Shown here: in pieces, positions 50,695 to 62,300 of the stretch | How positions within the stretch are numbered: the stretch's first letter is position 1 | How the letters are laid out: each line of letters starts with the position of its first letter | Assembly (NCBI GenBank): GCA_016946835.1 | Contig: JACVTC010000073.1 | Location: forward strand, 533,501 to 597,500 | Length of the DNA: 64,000 bases | Direction: 5' to 3' | Source of the DNA: Neocallimastix lanati (nom. inval.) | Taxonomy: Eukaryota > Neocallimastigomycota > Neocallimastigomycetes > Neocallimastigales > Neocallimastigaceae | The notes under the pieces: model-generated | The model's input: the letters and a program-made list of their open reading frames with translations, nothing else | What the model was told of the DNA's origin: nothing | Database searches by the model: none | Translations under genes and position numbers: made by a program

Positions 50695-50978
50695 TCTTTA
50701 TTCTTTATTCTTTACTCTTTATTCTTTATTCTTAATTCTTTATTCTTAATTCTTTATTCTTTATTCTTTATTCTTTATTATTTATTATTTATTATTTATT
50801 ATTTATTATTTATCATTTATTATTTATTATTTATTATTTATTATTTATTATTTATTATTTATTAATTATTTATTATTTATTATTTATTATTTATTATTTA
50901 TTTATTATTTATTATTTATTATTTATTATTTATTAATTATTTATTATTTATTATTTATTGTTTATTGTTTATTGTTTA
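50695..50978. repeat. Heptamer satellite (ATTCTTT)n to (ATTATTT)n
   Basis: About 40 tandem 7-bp units. The first part is mainly ATTCTTT; the rest is ATTATTT with a few ATT insertions and, at the end, GTTTATT variants. Confidence 0.88.
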
Positions 50979-51417
50979 TTATGGATTATTATTAATAAAT
51001 AACTTTGTATAATATAAATATTATACAAAGACATGACCATATGTATTATATATAAACATAATTTTTTAATAATGTATTTTAAAATATTTCTAAAAAAGAT
51101 ATATATTCCAAATTTTTATATTTCATAATAATAATTCCTAAAATAAATATTAATTTATAAAATAAATAATAAAATAAAAATAATAATATAAATAAGTATA
51201 TATCTAAATTAGTAAATTAGAATGTATAAAGAATATAAATCTTTTAATTTATTTTTTAAATTTAATTAATTTATACTATATTCAATATTATATGGTTAAA
51301 ATTTCAGTAAAAATGGAATCCACTTTACTTTATATAAGAAATTCACAAAAAAAGTAAATTTTGTTTCTTATATTTGAAAATTATTTAAAAATGATCAATA
51401 TATAATTCAAGAATATA

Positions 51418-51570
51418 TGTTAAGAATTAGAAATTTAGGGTATATAATTATGTCAACTTTATTAACATATTTATGATAAAGAGTTTCTAGCACTTAATTA
51501 TTTAAATTAAATGCTTTTTATGGTTACTTAAACATTAATTATATTATAATATGTTTCACATATTCTAAAA
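51418..51570. repeat. Left LTR-like direct repeat
   Basis: 153 bp, starting TGTTAAGAATTAG and ending ATATTCTAAAA; the 3' end is decayed relative to the right copy. Confidence 0.65.
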
Positions 51571-52985
51571 TTCCCCCCTAAACTTAAACGCAATTATTCT
51601 AGCATATATGTTTTATGTGAATATAAAATTATCCTATTTTATAATATAATTAAACTAATAGTTATCTCTATTATAAATTAACTTTTAATTTTACATGAAT
51701 AATATAATTTTTATAGTATATTAATTCTTTAATTCGATTTAAATATTGTTAAAATAATTTCTTAAATATATTTGAAATCCAATTATTTCCCTCTAAAATT
51801 AAACATTTAATATTAATACACCATTACTTAATATATATCATTTATGTGATAAAAGCCTTTCTCTTGAAGGGTGTTATTATATCATCTCAGTTTGTGTGAT
51901 TACCTCTTATATATTGAGTTTTAAGTCATTTTCAATTATAATCCGCTTTGAAGATTAACACTAATTTTTTTATATATACTCTCTTTGCAGTTTTAGCAAT
52001 CAATATTAAAATCAATTGTTAATTATGTATTGGTGTACTTGATAAATCATTTATATATTAATAATATAGAAGCTTAATAATTATAACTATTTAAATATTT
52101 TGCAATCAATAGATTTAGTTTGCAAATGGATAAACGTCATCTATTTGTATATAACTCATGGTTTTATTTATTAATTTATTATACCTTTCATCAAGAACGA
52201 AGTTTGTAACATGTATATATTAAATTAATTATTATCTAAACCTATTTCACGCTAGGTTTAATAATACTATTATTGTTAGAATGCACTCATTTTTATCATT
52301 CTATTATATTTTTTCTTAAATATGTGAGGATTTTTAATATAAAAATATTAAAAATTATTTTGTATGGAATCTCTGACATATAATCTTCTCCATTATTGTT
52401 GTTAATATGTATATATGTGTTGATAAGTTTAAATACCAATTAAAATAACAATACTTTAAATAATATGCTTTGTGGTTTAACAAAAACCATTATTTAATAT
52501 AAGATTTCTTAAGTAATCTGTATTATTTAATTGTGTTTTGTATATTCTTGGGGTAGAAATAGTTTATCACAGAGTAGATTCCTTAATGTATAAATATAGT
52601 ACATTAATAGCCTAGAATTTTATTTAAAATATCAAATTATAATTTCAATTAAGAGTTTCTATAGGAGTATGAAAATATATATTATATAATTATATATGTT
52701 TAAGCATGTTTTTCTCTACTAAATTAACATTTTTATATTTTTTGAGTTTCACTTTACTTGAGATAATTATTTTCTATCAAGTACTTTATATTTTTGATAG
52801 TTTCTTCAATTTTGCAATATTGATCAATTCATATGTTCAGTTTTATTAATCTTCCTTAAATTGACATAATGAACAACTTTTATCATAATTTAAAATTCCA
52901 ATTTATTTTTCTTTTATATATTATTGTGTCCGGCAGGGGTTCTTTTGCTAAGAATCTTTTTAAGAGGCAGATAAGACTCTTAATA

Positions 52986-53161
52986 TGTTAAGAGTCAGGA
53001 ATTTATGGTTTATAATTATGTCAACTTTGTTAATATGTTTTATGAAAAAGTGCTACTTGCACTTAATTACTTATTAAATTAAATGCTTTTATATTAATAC
53101 ATTATAACTTATGCATTAATTATATTACAATATGCTTCAATATATTTCATATATTCTAACA
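52986..53161. repeat. Right LTR-like direct repeat
   Basis: 176 bp, starting TGTTAAGAGTCAGG and ending ATATTCTAACA. Preceded by a more G-rich stretch including GGCAGGGGTTC and AAGAGGCAGATAAG, which might be a decayed polypurine region. Confidence 0.65.
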
Positions 53162-54510
53162 ATAAAAGAACTTCTATTGAAATTTAAGAAAAACTTTTAT
53201 ATATATTAATTTGTAATATAACAATTTATTATTAATATATAAGATAATTATTTAATACTTTTAATAAATCTTAAATTATAAAATAAATTTAATGTAAATT
53301 TTGAAAAATAATCATTATTAAATAACAGTTAGTTTTATTTCAATCAAAAATATTATTTACTACATTTTTTATTTCTATCAAAATGTCAATTTTAAAATTA
53401 TTAACAATATTAATATTTACATTATAATTAAGTAAATGATAGTACATTTCTTAAATTTGATAAAACAAAAGTTGTGAATGTCATTATTTAAAAGATTATA
53501 AAATAAAAATTCTAAATAAAATTATATAAATAAAAAAAAAAAAAGATTTAATATTATAAAAACTTGAAGCATTTAATATAATAATATATAATTTTAAAAA
53601 ATAAAATTTTTTTTAATATAATAATAATAATAAAAGTTTGAATACATATTTTTTATTTTTTTTTTTTTTTTTTTTTTTTTTTTGTGTTACTTTTGTTCAA
53701 CTTTGAGACTAATTATGTCTTGAATATTATTGGATAAATCTATTAATTAAATTCTAATATATATAATCTTTAAAAATAGTGTTAATTTATTTTATATAAT
53801 AAATTCAAACTTCATATTAATATTGAAAATATAATCTAAAATTTTATTTATATCTATTAAAAAAAATTATATGTTTATTTTTATTTATTTATTTATTTTT
53901 GTAAAAACATTAATTACTAATTATTTTTTTTTTTATAAATTATATAAATTTAATATACTAATATTGATTTATATAAACTTTGTCTATTTATTTTAAAATA
54001 TTACTGGAATTGTATTTAATAATAAAATTCAATTCAAAAATTATACTATTAAAAATTATATAAATAAAATTTAAATTATATATAATGAAATTACTTTTTT
54101 ACACATATAAAGGAAATAATAAGTCTATAGAAATGTTGGTTTAATTTCATTCAATTATTTAATTTTACCATTTTTACTTTATATTTAATCAATAGTTCAA
54201 AATAAAAATAATAATTTATAATTAGGTATCTATTAATATATTAAATAATTCTATTTGAAGTAGAAATAAAAAAAAAAAAAAAAATAAAATAAAAAAAAAA
54301 AAAAGTGTAATTAAAGATAGTAATTATATTAATATTAATAAAATTGATTTAAAACTATAATAATTAAATAATAAATATTAAAACTAACAAAATTTAAAAA
54401 TTTATGAAAAAATTAAAAAATGAATAAATAAATTTAAATAAATTGGTGAAAGTATAACAATTACCTACATATTATAGATTTAAAATTTAAATAATTAATA
54501 TATATATATA

Positions 54511-54555
<45 letters not shown>

Positions 54556-54600
54556 AAATTTCTTTTTAATTCCTTAATATTAAATTAACTTATTCAAACC
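53162..54600. other. Intergenic, AT-rich
   Basis: Poly-T at about 53651-53683 and 54513-54554, A-rich tract near 54270-54304; nothing coding is recognised. Confidence 0.65.
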
Positions 54601-54606
54601 ATCTCT

Positions 54607-56026
54607 TCAATGCGTACCTTTAAGAAGTGATGAAGATTCATTAAAACCTTTTATTAAATTACTCTTACCGTAAAGTTTAATTAAATCATTAAATTGTTTA
54701 TCTTCCTTTGCTTCTTTTTGTTCATGTTTAGATTTTTTATTAGATTTGTTATTTTTTTTTTTATATTTTTTTGATTCTTTTTGTTCACCTTTAGTTTCTA
54801 ATTTTTCCTTTATCATATCAGAATTTTCCTTCCTATTCTTTTTATTTTTTTATTCTTTTTCTTATTCTTTTTACCTTCATTTTCTTCTATCTTTTGTTTT
54901 TTGGCTGGTGGATTTTCTGTGGTTTCATCAGTATCATGATTCTTTTTTTTTTTTTGTTTTTTATTATTATTCTTTTCTTCACCTCTCTTACGCTTTTGAT
55001 TAAGAAGATTTACTGTATTTTCTTCTTCATTATTAGCTTTAGCTAATTGTTCTATCTTATGCTTTCTATTTATACGATCTTCACGATGTTTTAAAAAAAT
55101 ACGATTTTCAATGGTGAATTCTACAATAGGAATACGTTTAGACATACTATCAAATATTTTATTATCATTATTCATATAACGTAAACATGCTAAAGTATCT
55201 ACATAAGATTCGAATTCAACAAAATCGCAACATTTGGAACGTCCAAATTTAGTTCCATTATCAATACGATCTTTTGTACTTAAAATTTTTGCTTGTTTTA
55301 TAACATTTTTTATTTTAATACCAGGGATACCTTTACCACTATTTTTCTTCTTTAATGACGTAATCTTCTAAAGCTTTTCTCTTATTATTTTGAGCATCCT
55401 TCCAGAATCCTATAACACTTTCTCCGGCCTTTTGTTTTAAAATTTTATCATCAATACTTGAAATTAAGTTTCTAATACTTAATCTAGTCTTACTAATAAA
55501 TAAGTTTGGATTCTTTGCAAGCATTTGTTTTCTACTAGTATATGAGGTAATTCTCTTACTCAATTCAGATTGATTAATTTGTTTACCTAAATCTGAATCT
55601 GGGAAAATAGCACCTTCCCTAATTAAATACTTATTACGAGTATCTTCTCTACGTTTTCTAATAATAGTAATATCAATTAATTGTTCAGCTTCACCACGTC
55701 TAACAGCGATATTAACCTTTAAAAATCTACCATCTAAAATAAATGGAGTGGTAGCATCATTTAACATAGGTTCAGGTCTTAAAACAGAATGAATTGTACT
55801 TTCCTTTTTTTTACCTTTTGGTTGTTATTCTTCAAATTCATAAACATGTTTTTCAACTTCTTCATATGCCTTTAAACATTTTTCAACATATTCTCTCTTA
55901 TGGAAACAGACAAAACCAGTACCTTTTGATTTACCAGTTTCATAATCTTTTGTAATTCTAGCATAATTTAATAGACCAAATTTTTTGAACCATATTAAAT
56001 ACAAATATAAATATAAATATTATCTA

Positions 56027-56063
<37 letters not shown>

Positions 56064-56710
56064 TATTACAATTATTCATTACTACTATTATAACACATTA
56101 CTATTATCATTATTTATTATTATTTATTATTTAATTTTTATTTATTTATCTATTTATATATCCTTCATATTATTTCTTATATCACTATAATTATTATTAT
56201 TCTAAGAATATTATAATAAATTAGAAAATCAAATATCAAATGTTTAAAACCGAAAAAGAAAATTACTTTTCATAAAGATTATCTTGTTCATTATTAAATG
56301 ATAAATTTATAATAAATAAGGTTTTCTTTTCTTCAACTTTGGGGTATTTATTATCATCATCGCTTTCATCATTTTCTTCATCATCATCATCATCACCATC
56401 TTCTTCTTCGCTTTCCTTATCATCCATAAAAACTTTAATATCATCATCTTCTTCTTCACTTTCTTCTTCTTCTTTATTTTCATCTAATTCATCATTACTT
56501 TCTTTATTTTCATTTTAATTTTCATTTTCATTAGCACTCTCACTCTCACTTTCATTTTCATCTTCATTTTCATCTTCATCAAGATCCATTTTATTTCCAT
56601 TTTGATTATTTTCTTCTTCTTTTTGCTTGTAAAGAGCACAAGGAACATATCAATCGATAGCTACAACTCTTCCTAAAATTTTTTTACCATTCATTTCATT
56701 CATTGCCTTT

Positions 56711-56777
<67 letters not shown>

Positions 56778-57096
56778 ATTACTGATATGCTTTAACGATT
56801 TCTTTTTACTAAAATAATTCTATTTATTGTAACATTTCATTTCAAAACTATTTTCATGATAAATATTTTTTAATTTAAAGTTTTATTATAAAACTTCAAC
56901 TTGTAATAAATTACTTTTTCAGCATCTTTATCATTTATAAAACCAACAAAACCATAACCTCTCCCTAAATCCTCTCTTCCAGATTTAGTTGGAACATCAA
57001 TGTAATCTAGAGTTCCAAAATTTTCAAAGGTTTTTTGAAGGTGATGCTTTTTACAGAAAAAAGATAAATTACGAATAATAAGACTTGGTTTAACAG
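54607..57096 (-). pseudogene. NOP4/RBM28-like nucleolar RRM protein, broken and 5'-truncated
   Basis: In NOP4/RBM28, four RRMs act in 60S ribosome assembly. Here, read on the minus strand: RRM2 (PSLIIRNLSF..GRGYGFVGF, 57096-56915), a phase-correct intron, AMNEMNGKKILGRVVAID, an acidic linker, RRM3 (KKTLFIINLSF, then FGLLNYARI..GTGFVCFHKREYV), RRM4 (RLSIRNLISS..SKCCDFVEFESY) and a Lys-rich tail. Lesions: TGA at 56650-56652 where Trp is expected; TAA at 56515-56517; TAA at 55825-55827; frameshifts near 55341-55352 and in the A-rich run near 54836-54875 (minus sense); the acceptor before 55990 reads TG instead of AG. RRM1 and a start codon are missing upstream. An essential single-copy gene would not tolerate this, so a functional copy should exist elsewhere. 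Confidence 0.82.
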
Positions 57097-57522
57097 TTGA
57101 TTATATTCATTTAAATTGAGATTGAAATTTAAAAATATATTAAAAAATAATATTCATATAAATATATTAATTACATATATATTTCAATAATTTGATAAAT
57201 TGTATTAATCATACTGAATATTCCTTAATTTTATTTTTAATATTCTATTTTTGGCTGATATATTATCATAATAAATAACATATTTAGGTAATAATAATTC
57301 AATTGAAAAATATTATATATTAATAAATTAGTATAAATAAAATAAAATAAATTATGAATATAAAACTTATAAAGTATTAATAAAAATAAAATATAATATA
57401 ATGAAATTTAATATATTAAAATAGAATTGTAAAATAAAAAAAAAAAAAATGAAATAATAAATTAAAATAATAAAAATTAAAATAATAAAATTTAATAATA
57501 ATATAATAATTATCATTTAAAT

Positions 57523-57602
57523 ATCAGCTTTATCTTTGCTAATAGCTACTTTCATATCTATTATATCTTCAATTTGCTTTTTTGATTTATAAATATGAAC
57601 TA
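57523..57602 (-). pseudogene. Possible upstream fragment of the NOP4-like pseudogene
   Basis: A short open piece on the minus strand, reading KSKKQIEDIIDMKVAISKDKADI then stop. It has the look of a post-RRM helix and linker, with G+C above the flanks. It could be what is left of RRM1's end, but it is too short to assign. Confidence 0.3.
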
Positions 57603-57949
57603 TCATAATATTATAAAGAATTATATTGAAAATATATATATAATCTTAATTTGTACAAGCATTGAAAGTTGTTATTTATTTTATTATGTATTATTTTATT
57701 ATTATTAATATAAGCGTCACTATTAAAAATATAACAAATAATGATATTACTTTAATTTTATTATTATTATTATTATTATTATTATAGTTGTTGTTATTAT
57801 TATAAACCGATTTATGGTATTAATACTTTAGGTGAAAATATAACTTTAACTGATTTATGGTATTAATACTTAACTATTATTATTGTTGTCGTAGTTGTTA
57901 TTGTTATTGTTGATTATATAATAAAAATTAGAGAAATATAATGATTCAA

Positions 57950-57990
<41 letters not shown>

Positions 57991-59290
57991 TTTTTCCATT
58001 TTTGCATAAATAATAAAAAATATTTGCACTAATAAAGTAATAATAATAATTAAATGATAATAATTTATAATAATAAAAAATTATAATAATGATATATAAT
58101 AATAATAATAAAGGTTTTTTATACTACAATAATTAAATAAATTAATAATAATAATTAAGGTAAAAGAAAATTAATACAGAAAATAACCATATTGTAACAA
58201 TTTAAAAATTTTTGATATTTTATTATACTTCCAAATTATTAAAATATGGAACTCACACTTGATATTGAACATTGAACAATCCAAAAAAAAATATAAAATT
58301 TTAATATAGAATATTATCCAATGAAATTAGATACTTCTTAATAATATAAATAATGTATTAAATTATATATTTTATTCTTAATCGTATTTTTAAAAGTTTT
58401 TATTTTATTTTATTTTATTTTTTTTTTTTTTTTTTTTGATATTAGTAATAGTTAAAGTTTATTATTTTTATAGATTATCATTATCTTCATAATAAATTAA
58501 CTATTATAAAATCAACGTATTATACATTCTAGAGTAAAAATAAGTAAAAGTAAGTCGTTTTTAAATTAATATATATATAAGTATATAATTAAAAGATATT
58601 ATAATGATATTTAATTGATTTTATTTATTTTTCTCAATTCTATTTTTGTTTAATGTTTTTCAGAATTAACTATAATAAAAGATTAAAACAAATAAAAAAT
58701 AAAATAATAAAATAAAATAAATAAAATAAAATAAAATAAATAAATAAATAAATAAATAAAAACTAATTATATATATATATATATTCAAAAAATATATGTA
58801 AATATTTTCATTTATTCAAACTAAATTGAATTTATAGATAATTAAAACTATAAATAATACAAATATATCAAAATAGTAAATAATAATAGAAATAAAAATA
58901 AAACTGAGTAAAGGAATAAAAAAAAGGTAATAATAAATAATTATACTAGAAAGATAATCAACATTGATAAATAAATATTTACATAATAACTAAAGCTATT
59001 TAATTATTAGACGTAAAAAGTATATTTATAGTATATCTATTAAGAAATCATAAAAATATATTTTTATTAGATAAATAATTGGTTAGATTTAAATATTATT
59101 GAAAAATTAGTTTTTATACCGTTTTAATATATCTTATCTTAAATTTAAATATTACTATAAAATTTTTATTTTTAATTAATATGTATATAAATTATATAAA
59201 TTATTTATGTATTTTTATAACTCGATTTTATTATTTTTTTAATTATATTTTAATTTTTATTTACATAGCATTTAAATTATTTGTTATATC

Positions 59291-59328
<38 letters not shown>

Positions 59329-59338
59329 AAGTTATGAA
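57603..59338. other. Intergenic upstream of the NBAS-like gene
   Basis: AT-rich with ATT/GTT arrays near 57759-57800 and 57874-57912, a repeated 20-bp string (GATTTATGGTATTAATACTT near 57811 and 57851), poly-A at about 57952-57981, poly-T at about 58421-58437 and (AT)n just before the start codon. No gene is seen. Confidence 0.65.
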
Positions 59339-62300
59339 ATGGATGATGATTTATTAAATTATACATTATATGGCTTCAATAATGAAGATAATTTCTTAAT
59401 AGAAAAAACTAAAAAAAGCTTTTGGTCATCAGATGAAGACAAAAATCAAGCTTTATTTAAAAAAGAAAAAGAATTTCTTCAAGGTTATACTGATATACCA
59501 AAACAATTGATAAATAATGTTGCCAATCGCTTGGTTAATACTGTGGATGGTCTAGTTATATCTATGTCCATGCCACCTCCTGTTACAAAAGCATTATCTC
59601 AAGTTAAGAACATATGCCCATGGCACATCGCAATTTCATATGATAAAAATTATTTAGCTATATTACAAGATGATTCAGTTGTCATCGTTTCTAAAGAATT
59701 GGATTATGATTTTAGAAGTCAAAAAGTTATAAAAATTGATACTGATCCATTTCCAAGTTGGAGAACAATAGCTTGGTCATTAGATTCTTCGCTTATTGCA
59801 ATATCATACAGTCATGGACAAATTAAAATTTACAGACTATCAAATGCCGAATTAATATATGTTATTCAACCAAAAAATCAAATAAATGAATCAAAAAAAA
59901 AGTCTAACCCAAACAATGAATCTGAAGGAAAACATATTTTATTAAATAAGAATACTTTCAATCAAAATAATAATTCGAAAATAGGTATTATTGATCCAGC
60001 AGTATCATTACAATTTATTGATCCAAAAAGAGGTAAATCAACTTCAACACCATATAACGGAAAGTTATATAGTTATGAACTTTTAGTTATAAATCATGCG
60101 GGAACCTTAAGAAGTTATTTATTTAATGTTGATTCAGTCTCAAATGATGAGAGTCAGCAAAATGATAAAGAAATCAGAAAGATACCTTCAAAAGCAATTG
60201 TAATTGCAAGAGAAGGTCAAAGTCCAGATAAAAAAATTACATTTTATCATAAATTCTCCTTTAAACCATGGTTAAATATTGTTGTTACATCTGTAGTCGA
60301 TTTAGAAAATAATTTACTTTATTTAGGTGGTATTAATAAAGATTCTTCAATGACAGGATCAAATAATAACTTAGATGAAATTCAAAAAGAAAAGCCAGTA
60401 TCTAATAATTCCGATGATACTTCTTTCATTGTATGGAAATTAACATCATCATTACCATTTTATGTAAAATATAATAGTGATGAAAAATCCGAATATTATG
60501 ATTCTACTAAAAAGTTAAGAAGTGCTCGTCAATCTAAGTGGGGTGTTGTTAAAGATTATCTTTTTAATTGGAGACATCCCACCTTTGTTGATAATATTAT
60601 TCATTCTTTATCTCTATCACCTAATAAAGAATTTCTTCTTACATTAGATTTTGCTGGAACTATTAATTTATGGAGAATTAAAAACGAAAAATTAATAAAA
60701 TCAATTACTGTTGATGATCTTAAACCTTTATTACAAAATTATGCAAAAAATAGTAATAGAGATAATTCTAGCAACAGTACTAATAATAATAATAATAATA
60801 ATGTTCTCGATGAAAATATTTCTAAAGTCATTCCAAGTGAGATTTCATGGTGGTCTGACTCTAGTATTGTTATATCTTTTAATAATGGTTGGGTCGGCGT
60901 AATAAATTTAGCAACAATGAACAATATTATGGGTGATCAAATGGAATTATTTAATGTTAATCCTATTGTTGCCAATATTCCAGGTGAAAAAATTATTATT
61001 TTATCTTATTCAGTTAAATCTAAAAAAGTTAGAATTGGAGTAGGATCTTATATTGAAGAAGAATCTGAAGAAGAATCAGAAAAGGAAGATTCAATCCTCA
61101 TTAAAGTTATGGAGAATATGGTAATTAATCCTCTTAGTCGTATTACTGATACATTTTTGTGGCATTTTGATAATAAGAATTCATTAATTCCAAAAAAGGA
61201 ATATGTTACATTAATTGAAAGACAATATTCTCTTTTCATCCTTGCAAATACTTTACCAATTGATGTTTTTTATCATTGTATTAATAATTTAGACTTCAAA
61301 GGTGCTCTTGACTTAGCTAAAAAATATGAATTAGATACAGATTATGTTTATCAAGCTCAATGGCTCAGTAATAATGTTTCAGAAAAAACAATTTCAGATT
61401 ATCTTAGTAAAATTAAAAACAATGTTTGGGTAATTGAAAGTTGTCTAGATAGAATACCATCAACACCAGAAAATTTGTTATTATTAATTGAATATGCACT
61501 TAAATTAACTGATTTAAAGGATGAAGTTTTAAATGATCCATTGTTTTCATCAAAGAAGATTCGTTCTATGTCCATTGAAGAATTTCAAAAATTTGATCCT
61601 GAAATGTCAAAACCAGAGAAGAAAATTGATTATATTAATGGTCTTCAAAATCAAATACCATCACTTCAAAATGTACATTCTTTCCTTTCACCAAGAAAGA
61701 AGTATGCTATTTCACATAATAATTCATTGAATGAAATTGCTAGAAGTAATTCTAGTATTAAATCCAAAACTGAAAATAAAATCACTTCATCATCAAATAA
61801 TATTACTGAAGACTTTAAACAAGCAGTATCTCTTAATGATATTTCTAGTAGTTCTGATTCGGGTGATTCATTAAAACCTAATTATAATTGTGATATTTGT
61901 TTCTACAGATTGTTTTTACTCAAATATTTAGATAGATTGAAAACTTATGAAGAAATAATGAATTTAGGCAATTCCCCAGAACTAAGACAAAACTTTGCTT
62001 TGGAGTTTTCAAAATTCCGAGATATTAATTTGGTACTACAAGGTATGCTTTTTGCTGTTGACGAAAAATTTGATGAATTAAGAGTCCTATTTAATCGTCA
62101 TACTGATGAACTTTTACCATACAGAATGAATATTTTGGAATATATACCGGAAGCCGTAAATCCAAACTTATATGAATTTTTATTACCAGAAATTGAATTT
62201 AGCACAAGATATAACATTTCTACTGAAACTGAGGCTAAGTCTGGTGAAAAATTATGGACCAATAGCCCATGGAGAAGCACACCAGATTGGGTCGAATCTA

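Larger units (their letters stand above)
48717..51417. other. Intergenic, AT-rich with satellites
   Basis: Upstream of the RBMS-like gene. Holds a tandem duplication near 49.6 kb and a heptamer satellite at 50.69-50.99 kb. No open frame with coding character is seen; a 70-codon minus-strand frame at 49496-49708 overlaps the duplication and is judged spurious. Confidence 0.65.
51418..53161. mobile_element. Degenerate LTR-retrotransposon remnant
   Basis: Two diverged direct repeats (51418-51570 and 52986-53161) flank about 1.4 kb. The repeats open with TGTTAAGA; the second closes with TAACA, giving TG..CA ends. They share blocks such as ATAATTATGTCAACTTT, TTAAATTAAATGCTTTT and ACATATTCTA/TCATATATTCTA. 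The internal part is more complex than ordinary intergenic DNA here but has no long open frame, no recognisable gag, protease, reverse transcriptase or integrase, and no convincing primer-binding site. No clean target-site duplication is seen. It is most likely an old, internally deleted element; the strand cannot be decided. Confidence 0.6.

Noticed and set aside
50690-50990. Centromere or CRISPR-like array
   Set aside because: The units are simple 7-bp tandem repeats with no spacers, so it is a minisatellite.
56500-56660. Alternative genetic code with TGA as Trp in the NOP4-like gene
   Set aside because: The same locus has in-frame TAA codons, frameshifts and a broken splice site, while other genes in the window use TGG for Trp and normal stops.
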